Assembly: GCA_039920305.1 (NCBI GenBank)
Contig: JBDSEA010000108.1
Location: forward strand, 1-11,232
Direction of reading: 5' to 3'
DNA: 11,232 nt
From: DASRAJ01 sp039920305
GTDB lineage: Bacteria; Bacteroidota; Bacteroidia; Chitinophagales; UBA10324
Both the position numbers and the translations under genes were made by a program. Positions 1 to 8,000 of the stretch are shown here, one piece after another (position 1 is the first letter of the stretch; the number at the start of each line of letters is the position of its first letter). Under the pieces are notes generated by a model. The model was not told where the DNA came from and did not search any database. It saw only the letters and a program-made list of their open reading frames with translations.

Positions 1-380
1 CCTATTGTAATTCCACAAATAATGGTTGCATTGGCGCCAATGCTTGCGCCTTTCTTTACAATGGTTTGGCGATACTGATTTTTTCGTACAACCGCGCTGC
101 GCGGGTTTAATACATTGGTAAATACCATTGACGGACCCAGGAACACATCATCTTCACAAATTACACCGGTGTAAATTGAAACGTTATTCTGCACCTTCAC
201 ATTATTCCCCAGCACCACCTCTGGAGAAATTACTACATTCTGGCCGAAGCTGCAATTTTCGCCAATTACACAGCCATTCATTACATGGGTGAAGTGCCAG
301 ATTTTTGTTCCTCTCCCGATAGAGCATCCCTCATCAATAACTGCCGTAGAATGGGCGAAATAATTTATTTCATCTGCCAT
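1..380 (-). CDS. Sugar nucleotide N-acetyltransferase, WbpD/WlbB/FdtC type (partial, runs off left edge)
   Basis: I translated this by hand on the minus strand: 126 full codons from ATG at 380, open to the window edge, so the C-terminus is missing. The product shows hexapeptide repeats of a left-handed beta-helix acyltransferase (VIDEGCSIGRG, VIGENCSFGQ, VVLGNNVKVQNNVSIYTGV, GASIGANATIICGITIG). It also has the family signature MVFTNVLNPRS followed by a basic stretch and QTIVKKGASIGANATI. Relatives of WbpD, WlbB and FdtC use acetyl-CoA to acetylate the 3-amino group of a UDP- or dTDP-linked amino sugar for O-antigen or other surface polysaccharide. They work in the cytoplasm as trimers. The exact sugar cannot be told from this part. 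An in-frame ATG at 398 lies inside a promoter-like box, and relatives begin just before the YFAH motif, so 380 is the preferred start. It diverges from the glucan phosphorylase homologue. Confidence 0.85.
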   Translation of the reverse strand, partial: MADEINYFAHSTAVIDEGCSIGRGTKIWHFTHVMNGCVIGENCSFGQNVVISPEVVLGNNVKVQNNVSIYTGVICEDDVFLGPSMVFTNVLNPRSAVVRKNQYRQTIVKKGASIGANATIICGITI

Positions 381-391
381 AATTATGGCCG

Positions 392-399
392 CAAACATA
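392..399 (-). promoter_or_regulatory. Candidate -7 element of the acetyltransferase gene
   Basis: Read on the minus strand this is TATGTTTG, a full match to the Bacteroidota -7 consensus TAnnTTTG. It lies 11 bases ahead of the preferred ATG at 380, which would leave a very short leader. No good TTG -33 element stands 17-21 bases upstream; the nearest is GTTC. It rests on one short motif. Confidence 0.3.
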
Positions 400-470
400 A
401 TCAATCGGCATGCTTCGAACAGTGAAAGCCGCTTGCTTTTCTATTTTTAGCGCCACGAAAAGAAAGAAGC

Positions 471-2126
471 ATGAATCTTTTTGAAACCAAGTACCGTCAT
501 CCGTATGATTATGCCACAGAATACAAAAGGCATATCGCCTATTTTTCTATGGAGTTCGGTATTGACCAGTCATTGAAAACTTATAGCGGAGGACTGGGAT
601 TTCTTGCGGGCTCACACATGCGAAGTGCATTTGACCTGAAGCAGAACCTGATCGGTATCGGGATCTTGTGGAAGAACGGGTATTACGATCAGATACGTAA
701 ACAGGATCAAAGCATGGATGTTTTATTCCTGGAAAAAAATTATTCTTTCCTTGAAGATACTCCCGTACGATTCACTATTGAAATTAACAATCACCCTGTA
801 TGGGTAACAGCAAAATATCTTGCTCCAAAATATTTTCATACTGTTCCAATCTTTTTTCTTACCACTGATATTCCTGAAAACGACTACCTGGCACAGTCAA
901 TTACCCACCGGCTGTATGACTCCGACCCTGCGGCGAAGGTGGCCCAGTTTATTCTTCTCGGAATAGGAGGAGCCAAGCTGCTGGATTACCTGGGTTACCA
1001 GGCCGATACCATTCATCTTAATGAAGCGCATGGTTTTTCTGCTGCATTTTATCTATACCAGAAATACAAAAGCATCAGCGAGATCCGCAAACGGCTGGTA
1101 TTTACCACACATACACCTGAAGAAGCGGGTAATGAAAAGCATGACATTTATCTGTTGCACAAGCTTGGCTTTTTTTGCGGTCTTAAGTTCGAAGAAGCGA
1201 AGGCAATTACTAATACTTCCGGAGACTCATTTGATCATACTCTTACTGCGCTTCGTTTTTCGCAAAATGCAAATGGTGTTTCGCAAATGCATGGAAAAGT
1301 TGCGAATGAGATGTGGAAAAATTATGAAGGCATCTGTGATATCACATCTATAACAAATGCGCAAAATGCCGCTTACTGGATGGACCATTCAATGTACGAG
1401 TACCTGCATAAGAACAGGGTGAAGCTTTTAGTGAACCGCAAAAAATATTTGAAATCCAAATTATTTGAAACCGTAGCCGATCAAACAGGAAAAATTTTTG
1501 ATCCTGATGTGTTGACTATAGTATGGGCGCGTCGTTTTGCAGCCTATAAACGTGCTGACCTTATTGCCCAGGATGAGGACAGGTTTGAAAAGCTTATGAG
1601 CAGAACAGAAATGCCGGTTCAAATTATTTGGGCGGGAAAACCCTACCCGTCTGATTATGGAGCGGTATCAACTTTTAACAGACTTATTCATTTAGCAAAG
1701 AAATTTAAGAACATGGCGGTGCTGGTGGGTTATGAATTAAAGCTTTCAAGAAAACTGAAAGCCGGTGCAGATATATGGTTGAATAATCCGCGTGTTCCCC
1801 GCGAAGCATCAGGAACATCCGGAATGACGGCAGCAATGAATGGTGCAATTAACTTTTCAACTATTGACGGATGGATACCTGAATTCGCAAACGGGAAAAA
1901 TTCATTTATGATTCCGCTGGCAGATCAGGAAGAAACAATGATGATTCAGGATGTACAGGACGCTCAGCAACTATATGATATTCTTGAAAGGAAAATAATT
2001 CCGATGTATTACCGGCACCCACACTCATGGATGCGGATGATGAAGCAAAGCATGCGTGATGTTCTGCCCATGTTCGATTCAAACAGGATGGCAGATGAAT
2101 ATTACCGGAAGTTGTACGGTGCTTAA
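471..2126 (+). CDS. Alpha-glucan family phosphorylase (GlgP-like, GT35), short form, PLP lysine replaced by Thr
   Basis: The 551-residue product matches the short bacterial alpha-glucan phosphorylase family (TIGR02094-like). Members cleave alpha-1,4-glucan with phosphate to glucose-1-phosphate in the cytoplasm. Visible landmarks are AYFSMEFG then YSGGLGFLAG (38-47), LNEAHG (183-188), FTTHTP (211-216), ITNAQN, ARRFAAYKRAD (353-363, matching the basic phosphate-site motif), and EASGTSGM (445-452) ahead of NGAINFSTIDGW. The residue after EASGTSGM is Thr453 (codon ACG at 1827-1829). Rabbit muscle phosphorylase has Lys680 here, which forms the Schiff base with pyridoxal phosphate. The usual TNGVH motif is also altered, to TNAQN. 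The protein may therefore be inactive as a phosphorylase, PLP-independent, or a different glycosyltransferase. The reading frame is otherwise intact. The ATG follows an A/G-rich stretch (GAAAAGAAAGAAGC) that can serve as ribosome site. The lipoprotein gene follows after 67 bases. Confidence 0.85.
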   Translation: MNLFETKYRHPYDYATEYKRHIAYFSMEFGIDQSLKTYSGGLGFLAGSHMRSAFDLKQNLIGIGILWKNGYYDQIRKQDQSMDVLFLEKNYSFLEDTPVRFTIEINNHPVWVTAKYLAPKYFHTVPIFFLTTDIPENDYLAQSITHRLYDSDPAAKVAQFILLGIGGAKLLDYLGYQADTIHLNEAHGFSAAFYLYQKYKSISEIRKRLVFTTHTPEEAGNEKHDIYLLHKLGFFCGLKFEEAKAITNTSGDSFDHTLTALRFSQNANGVSQMHGKVANEMWKNYEGICDITSITNAQNAAYWMDHSMYEYLHKNRVKLLVNRKKYLKSKLFETVADQTGKIFDPDVLTIVWARRFAAYKRADLIAQDEDRFEKLMSRTEMPVQIIWAGKPYPSDYGAVSTFNRLIHLAKKFKNMAVLVGYELKLSRKLKAGADIWLNNPRVPREASGTSGMTAAMNGAINFSTIDGWIPEFANGKNSFMIPLADQEETMMIQDVQDAQQLYDILERKIIPMYYRHPHSWMRMMKQSMRDVLPMFDSNRMADEYYRKLYGA

Positions 2127-2147
2127 GATATTTGTTCGAATTTATTA

Positions 2148-2176
2148 TTGATAAGATCACATACCCCTTACTTTTA
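2148..2176 (+). promoter_or_regulatory. Candidate promoter of the lipoprotein gene
   Basis: TTG (2148-2150), an 18-base spacer and TACTTTTA (2169-2176) fit the Bacteroidota TTG / TAnnTTTG pattern with one mismatch at the last base. It sits 17 bases ahead of the ATG at 2194. If used, the lipoprotein is transcribed on its own and not only with the upstream glucan enzyme gene. Such motifs also occur by chance in AT-rich DNA. Confidence 0.25.
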
Positions 2177-2193
2177 CTGATTAACATTAGATT

Positions 2194-3165
2194 ATGAAGG
2201 GAATTTTTTTGTCAATTATATCACCCGTTATTTTCCTTTTCATATTTCCATCACAGAGCTGTAATGAAAATGTGAATGCGAATTCAGAAATAAATTCCGG
2301 AACCAGTAATTCTAAAACCGGAAATATTGAGACTTTAATGCCGGGTGATCAATTTAAAAATTACTGGTATGCAGGCAAAGCGGAAATATGTTCTTACACT
2401 CTGGAGCAGGCACGCTATGGCGAAATTCATGCAGGCACTGCTGTAACCATTTTTGTGACCGAGGATTTTTCAAAATCCAGACAAGTGAAGCTCGATCAGC
2501 CTGAATCTTCAGGAAGTGACAGGCTTCCGGTGCTTAAACTCAATCTGGTAAAGAAATTCAATACCGGAATATATCCATATTCTGTTATGCTGAGTGTTTT
2601 CTCACCTGTTGACATCCTCAGTTTCCCACATGCAGTAAAAGAATGTGCGAGTGTGCAAGAGTGGTGCGGGATGACTTACTCGCAGCTCAATAGCCGCAAT
2701 AATAAGAATGAGGTGAAAGGGTTTTCGTACTTCGAGGATGAAGGCGATGATCATACCTCATTTCCCCTTTGCTGGCTCGAGGATGAAATCTGGAATTTAA
2801 TCCGCCTGGCACCTGAAAAATTGCCGTCCGGTGACCAAACGGTTTTACCTGGTTTATTATATACCCGTCTGACACATATTCCAATGCAGCCGCAGACTGC
2901 CCGTTTTTCATTGAAGGAAGAAAATGAAGAAATGAGCTATACCATGGATGTTGCTTCTCAGAAACACCGGCTGATAATTAAATTCGAAAAAGATTTTCCA
3001 TATAAAATTACAGGATGGGAAGAAACATTTCCGGGCTTCGATGGAAAGCTTCTGACAACTACTGCTAAGCTTACACATACCATCATGACAGATTACTGGT
3101 TGCATCATAATGATGCGGACCGGGTGATGAGGGAAGAACTGGGATTGCCAAAAGATTCGCAATAA
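2194..3165 (+). CDS. Conserved lipoprotein of unknown function
   Basis: The 323-residue product begins with a signal peptide: a lysine, a long hydrophobic run, then FPSQSC with Cys23 as probable lipidation site. The lipobox is loose, as is common in Bacteroidota. A Ser/Asn-rich linker follows to about residue 45. The mature part starts near GDQFKNYWYAGKAEI and has a conserved-looking block EQARYGEIHAGTAVTIFVTEDFSK (about 70-93). The rest alternates short beta-like segments and ends with charged residues. I recognise the YWYAGKAE...YGE...VTEDFSK pattern as that of a Bacteroidota family; from memory some databases label it septum formation inhibitor Maf. Nothing here resembles the Maf nucleotide pyrophosphatase, so that name should not be carried over. 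It probably sits in the periplasm, anchored to the inner or outer membrane. It is convergent with the ATPase gene, with a hairpin repeat between the two stops. Confidence 0.75.
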   Translation: MKGIFLSIISPVIFLFIFPSQSCNENVNANSEINSGTSNSKTGNIETLMPGDQFKNYWYAGKAEICSYTLEQARYGEIHAGTAVTIFVTEDFSKSRQVKLDQPESSGSDRLPVLKLNLVKKFNTGIYPYSVMLSVFSPVDILSFPHAVKECASVQEWCGMTYSQLNSRNNKNEVKGFSYFEDEGDDHTSFPLCWLEDEIWNLIRLAPEKLPSGDQTVLPGLLYTRLTHIPMQPQTARFSLKEENEEMSYTMDVASQKHRLIIKFEKDFPYKITGWEETFPGFDGKLLTTTAKLTHTIMTDYWLHHNDADRVMREELGLPKDSQ

Positions 3166-3172
3166 AAAATTA

Positions 3173-3224
3173 ATGATCCCCGAAAATCGAAAATCAGATT
3201 TTCGATTTTCGGGGATAAAAAAAT
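3173..3224. repeat. Hairpin repeat, copy 1 (possible bidirectional terminator)
   Basis: A perfect inverted repeat: 19-base arm ATCCCCGAAAATCGAAAAT at 3176-3194, loop CAG, and its exact complement at 3198-3216, followed by seven A. It lies between two convergent stop codons (3165 and 3230). On the minus strand the stem is followed by ATTAATTTTTT, so it can end ATPase transcription. The same 52 bases recur at 4420-4471 with three differences, so it is a repeat element and not only a local terminator. Confidence 0.9.
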
Positions 3225-3229
3225 GAGTT

Positions 3230-4402
3230 TCAACGAAGTCCGGGCAAATACTTGTTGAGAAAAGTTTCTACCCCAACCACTCTTACTTCCTTCGACAATT
3301 GATAATCTGCGGTAAAAGGAATGATCACGAAGTTGTTCTTACTCTTCAGATCTTTCATGCTTTGATAAAATCCCTTAGTTAGAGATGGGCTGGCAGAATA
3401 CTTCACTTCTGCACATGCAACTGCCCTCAATCCTTTCACTAATACCAGATCGCATTCACTGCCATCATGAGTGCGGTAATAGTAGGAACGTAACACCGCC
3501 GACTTGAGGCGATGCACTTGCTCCACCACAAATCCCTCCCACGAATTACCGATGACAGGATGTGAACGAAGCGCATGCATTGAATGAATGTCAAGCAGCG
3601 CATGAAGCAAGCCGGTGTCACGCAAATACACTTTCGGTGCCTTCACTAATCGCTTTCTTGTGTTGAAAGAAAATGGCGCAAGGCGATGAAGAATGAAAGC
3701 GCCTTCGAGATAATCGAGGTAACGGCCTACTGTAGGTGCTGTGATATCAAGCCCGCGCGCAAATGTGTGCGCATTTAAAATGTTGCCGTGATAATGCGCC
3801 AGCATTTGCCAGAGACGATACATCAGTTGTGGCGAGAAACTCACACCGAACAATTGATTCAAATCTCTTTCAACATAGGTGCGGATGAAATGTCGCATCC
3901 AGTCAAAACACTTTTGATCGCGGCCTGAGAGAAAGGCATGAGGAAATCCGCCCCGGAGCCATAGTCGTTTTTGGGTGGTGTCTTTTTCCGGCAACTCCGG
4001 CAGATTGAACGGAGTGACTTCAGTAAATGCAATTCTTCCAGCTAAACTTTCAGAAACATCTTTGATCATCTCCGGTGAAGCAGAACCGAGCAACAGGAAT
4101 CGACCCGGCTTTCGCTTTTTATCAATGAGATAACGAAGCAACGGAAAGAGTTGTGGCATGCGCTGCACTTCATCGAGTATCACACAGCGGTCGCTGTATT
4201 CATCAAGGAAGAGTTGCGGGTCAGAAAGTTTTTTTACATCAGCCGGATTTTCCAGGTCGAGGTATTCAGCATCTTTCTTCAGCGTGTGATTGTATTCGCG
4301 GGCGAGTGTGGTCTTGCCCACTTGCCGCGGACCCACCACTGCCACCGCAGGGAATTGCTTCATCAATTTGCTGATGTCATCTGAAATGAAACGGTGAATC
4401 AT
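3230..4402 (-). CDS. AAA_14-type ATPase with DUF4143 C-terminal domain
   Basis: The 390-residue product has the usual length and order of this family. It opens with MIHRFISDDISKLMKQF. Walker A is GPRQVGKTT (24-32), Walker B is CVILDEVQ (73-80), and GSASP (106-110) fits the sensor region. SLAGRIAFTEVTPFNLPEL (119-137) is the typical junction. The DUF4143 part follows, with YVERDL (176-181), a winged-helix-like segment around TFARGLDITAPTVGRYLDYLE, and VYLRDTGLLHALL (258-270). At the end, SECDLVL (Asp318) and AEVKYS (Glu332, Lys334) form a PD-(D/E)XK-like nuclease pattern. The role of this widespread, often horizontally spread family is unclear. No partner gene stands beside it. It is the only intact gene between two copies of a 52-bp hairpin repeat, the second ending about 18 bases before its ATG, which has no clear ribosome site. 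Confidence 0.9.
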   Translation of the reverse strand: MIHRFISDDISKLMKQFPAVAVVGPRQVGKTTLAREYNHTLKKDAEYLDLENPADVKKLSDPQLFLDEYSDRCVILDEVQRMPQLFPLLRYLIDKKRKPGRFLLLGSASPEMIKDVSESLAGRIAFTEVTPFNLPELPEKDTTQKRLWLRGGFPHAFLSGRDQKCFDWMRHFIRTYVERDLNQLFGVSFSPQLMYRLWQMLAHYHGNILNAHTFARGLDITAPTVGRYLDYLEGAFILHRLAPFSFNTRKRLVKAPKVYLRDTGLLHALLDIHSMHALRSHPVIGNSWEGFVVEQVHRLKSAVLRSYYYRTHDGSECDLVLVKGLRAVACAEVKYSASPSLTKGFYQSMKDLKSKNNFVIIPFTADYQLSKEVRVVGVETFLNKYLPGLR

Positions 4403-4419
4403 TCAGCAAAGCTACAAAG

Positions 4420-4471
4420 ATGATCCCCGAAAATCGAAAATGTGATTTTTGATTTTCGGGGATAAAAAAAT
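4420..4471. repeat. Hairpin repeat, copy 2
   Basis: The same element as at 3173-3224: 49 of 52 bases agree. The arms are 4423-4441 and 4445-4463. Two changes are in the loop (GTG for CAG). One is in the right arm (T at 4450 for C), which still allows a G:U pair in RNA read from the plus strand. It lies just upstream of the ATPase start, inside its expected leader, where a terminator would make little sense. Together the copies bracket the gene. Confidence 0.9.
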
Positions 4472-5000
4472 TGTGATTTGGTTCAAGTAAACGATAGAAA
4501 TCTACTCGCTGCTCTTTTATTTTTTTCGGATTACTGCTTCCTTGAATTCTTGGAGCAAGGGGATTTTCTCTATTGAAGAATTGAAATAAGAATTTGGCCT
4601 TGAAAAAACCTCTTTTGACTACTTGATTATTGTAGTTGATTTCAAGAATGAGAAGATCAGTGATTGTAAAGAAATTTTTGAATCCAAAAGGTTGTTTTGA
4701 TTTTGTCTACGCACTCCAAGGGAAATTTTTCCTCTTTTGAATTTCCAATTACTTATACGAAATTCTCATCGTAGCCAATTGTATACGTCTTCGGAAAATA
4801 TTTTAAGCATAAATAAAAAAGCACGAGTCCTATCAAGCTGATAGATACAATGAAAATGATGTCTCCGAATTGACCTTCTTTCCCTAAAGACTTTATAACA
4901 AGAAATACTAACCCTGGTAATAGAGTAACGAAAAGTGACCGCCGCTATAAACAAATCGAGGGGACAAAAAGGTTTGATAAGAAATTCTAATTGGCTTCAT
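4472..5000 (-). pseudogene. Decayed small membrane protein gene (two frameshifts, one stop)
   Basis: No intact gene fills this stretch, but three minus-strand frames join into one protein-like reading. Segment 1 starts at ATG 5000 and gives MKPIRISYQTFLSPRFVYSG. Segment 2 (4753-4938) runs from SLFVTLLPGLVFLVIKSLG through DIIFIVSISLIGLVLFYLCL to KYFPKTYTIGYDENFV, which holds two probable membrane helices. It then meets TAA at 4753-4755. The same frame continues past that stop as VIGNSKEEKFPLECVDKIKT. At a run of four T (4686-4689) the reading shifts to segment 3: FGFKNFFTITDLLILEINYN, then NQVVKRGFFKAKFLFQFF and on to about 4472. Removing one T and restoring the stop would give a smooth polypeptide of roughly 170 residues. 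The layout, two helices then a beta-rich cytoplasmic part, recalls PH-like membrane proteins, but I do not recognise the family. Segment 3 stays open into the hairpin repeat, so its original end may have been lost. Confidence 0.6.
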
Positions 5001-5016
5001 GAAGTTATAACTTCAT
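4999..5016. repeat. 18-bp perfect palindrome after the icmF stop
   Basis: ATGAAGTTATAACTTCAT equals its own reverse complement. It directly abuts the icmF stop codon (5017-5019) and includes the ATG of the decayed downstream gene. It has no loop and no T run, so it is a poor terminator. A binding site for a dimeric protein or chance are both possible. Confidence 0.5.
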
Positions 5017-8000
5017 TTACATGTTTCTCCTATACTGCCCGCCCACTTCAAACAACGTATTCGTAATCTCTCCGAGTGAACAGTACTTCGTTGCTTCCAT
5101 TAGCGACTCAAACATGTTTTTGTTTTGCACCGCGGTATTCTGCAAATCATTGAGAAGTTTAGGGGTGACTTCTGAATTGCGCTGATGCAATTCTTTCAGC
5201 ATGTTGATCTGATATTCTTTTTCTTCTTCAGTAGAACGAATCACTTCCTTCGGAATAATGGTGGGTGATCCCTTTGAACTTAGAAAAGTATTTACACCGA
5301 TGATGGGATATTCTCCTGTGTGTTTCAAGGTTTCGTAGTATAAGCTCTCTTCCTGGATTTTTCCGCGCTGATACATTGTTTCCATTGCACCGAGCACGCC
5401 ACCACGTTCAGTAATGCGATCAAATTCCAGCATTACTGCTTCTTCAACTAAATCGGTGAGTTCTTCAGTGATGAATGAACCCTGCATCGGATTTTCATTC
5501 TTTGCCAGCCCCAGTTCCCGATTGATGATCAGCTGAATCGCCATCGCCCTGCGGACACTCCCCTCGGTGGGTGTGGTGATCGCCTCATCATAGGCATTGG
5601 TGTGAAGTGAATTGCAGTTATCATAGATTGCATAGAGCGCCTGCAAGGTTGTGCGGATGTCATTGAAATCAATCTCCTGGGCATGCAACGAGCGACCTGA
5701 AGTCTGGATGTGATACTTCAGCATCTGGGATCGCTCATTCGCTCCGTACTTCAGCTTCATCGCCTTCGCCCATATTTTTCTTGCTACTCTTCCGATCACT
5801 GCATATTCGGGATCAATCCCGTTAGAGAAGAAAAAAGAAAGATTCGGAGCAAAATCATCTATGTTCATTCCCCGGCTCAAATAATATTCTACGTAAGTAA
5901 AGCCGTTAGCCAGAGTAAATGCAAGCTGTGAGATTGGATTCGCTCCTGCTTCAGCAATGTGATAGCCGCTGATTGAAACACTGTAAAAGTTGCGTATCTT
6001 ATTCTTTATAAAATATTCCTGCATGTCACCCATCAAGCGAAGTGAAAATTCAGTAGAGAAGATGCACGTATTCTGTGCCTGGTCTTCTTTAAGAATATCG
6101 GCCTGTACTGTACCTCGAACCTGCTGAAGCGTCTGCTCCTTTATTTTTTTGTAAACCTCCGGCTCAAGGATCTGATCACCGGTTACCCCGAGCAGCATCA
6201 AGCCAAGTCCATCATTTCCCGCAGGAAGCTCCCCCTGGTATACAGTCCGCTTTAAATTTTTCTTACTGAAAATTTCATCAATCTTTTTATTCACTTCATC
6301 CGTCATTCCATGCTGATGAATGTAGTGCTCACATTGCTGGTCAATTGCCGCATTAAAGAAGTAGCAGCTAATGATGGAAGCAGGACCGTTGATGGTCATG
6401 CTCACAGAAGTTTTGGTATCACAAAGATTGAAGCCGCTGTATAATTTCTTCGCATCATCCAGGCAACAAATACTCACACCTGCATTGCCGATTTTACCAT
6501 AAATATCAGGGCGGTAATCAGGATCATTTCCGTAGAGCGTGACTGAATCGAATGCGGTGCTTAACCTTTTGGCAGGCACGCCAAAGGAGACGTAATGAAA
6601 GCGCTTGTTCGTTCGCTCCGGGCCACCCTCACCAGCAAACATGCGCGTGGGATCCTCACCTTCACGCTTAAACGGATAGATGCCGGAGGTATATGGAAAC
6701 TCTCCGGGAAAATTCTCCTGCAAGGTCCATTTCAGAATTTCTCCCCAGGCTTCGAACCTTGGTACTGCAACTTTTGGAATTGGGGTATGTGAAAGTGATT
6801 CGGTGTGTGTTTTTATTTTAATCTCTTTCCCGCGCACTTTATAGATAAAAAACTCATCACGATACTTTTTGCATTTCTCTTTCCACTGCTCAAGAAGTTT
6901 TTTATTTTGGCCATCCAGCAGCAGTTCAAGATTCGAGATGTGAGATGTGAGACGTGAAACGGCGTCATGATCTTCTTCTTCGTCCAATAGCTTCACGGAT
7001 TCGGTCAATACAAAAAGATTTTGTGCGATCTTGCTTTGTTCTTCTGCCCGGTCGTCATATTTGCGAATTGTTTCCGTGATCTCGCTCAGGTAGCGGGTTC
7101 TTGCCGGAGGAATGATGTAAATTTTCTCGCTCATTTCCCTGGTTACCTTGAGATGAGGATCCAGGGGCAAGGAGGTTTTCGCTGCAATTTTTTCCATCAC
7201 AGCCCGGTACAGCTGGTTCATTCCGGGATCATTGAACTGAGAGGCGATGGTGCCAAAGACAGGCATATCTTCCTGCTTCTTATCAAATTGCTGGTGATTT
7301 CGCTGATATTGCTTTCGTACATCCCTTAATGCATCAGGTGCGCCACGCTTATCAAATTTGTTGAGTGCAATGATGTCAGCAAAATCGAGCATGTCAATCT
7401 TTTCGAGCTGCGATGCTGCACCGTACTCTGGTGTCATCACGTACAAGCTCACATCACTGTGATCGGTGATCTCAGTGTCACTCTGTCCGATGCCTGCTGT
7501 TTCCAGAATGATGAGATCAAAATGGGCTGCTTTCAAAATGTTAAGCGCAGCACGTACATGCCTGGATAATGCAAGATTCGCCTGGCGCGTGGCGAGCGAG
7601 CGCATGTAAACCCTGTTATTACGAATGGAGTTCATGCGGATGCGGTCACCGAGTAATGCCCCGCCTGTTTTTCTTTTTGAAGGGTCAACAGAAAGAATAG
7701 CAATTGATTTGCTTGTATCTGCTTTGTTACCGGATTTGCTGCCCGATCCATTCCCCGCGGCGACCGAAGGGTTCCCGGAGGCGAAGTCAACAAGAAATCG
7801 CCGGACCAGTTCATCTACAAGCGAAGACTTTCCTGCACCGCCCGTTCCCGTGATTCCAAGCACCGGTGACTTTGATTTCTGCGCAAGCAATTCTATTTCA
7901 TGGAGGACCGGCTGATTCTCATCAGGAAAGTTTTCTGCTGCTGAAATCAACATCGCTATAGCATGATGATCGGTATTGCTCAATGCCTTCACCTCACCAT

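Noticed and set aside
396..398. In-frame ATG upstream as start of the acetyltransferase
   Set aside because: It would add six hydrophobic residues not expected in the family and lies inside a -7-like box. The ATG at 380 fits the family N-terminus better.
442..449. TATTTTTA as -7 element for the glucan phosphorylase homologue
   Set aside because: The last consensus base differs and no TTG stands at a suitable distance upstream, so it was not listed as a promoter.
2127..2193. Terminator between the glucan phosphorylase homologue and the lipoprotein gene
   Set aside because: No stem with a following T run is visible in these 67 bases, so read-through is possible.
3173..4471. Hairpin repeats as the start of a CRISPR array or as IS terminal repeats
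   Set aside because: There are only two copies, more than 1.2 kb apart, with a gene between them and no spacer series. The enclosed gene is an ATPase and not a transposase, and no target-site duplication is evident outside the repeats.
4766..4954. A 62-codon minus-strand reading frame from a TTG start
   Set aside because: It overlaps the better-looking segment 2 of the decayed gene in another frame. Its product is rich in Arg, His and Cys with no helix or domain pattern, as expected from an off-frame reading.
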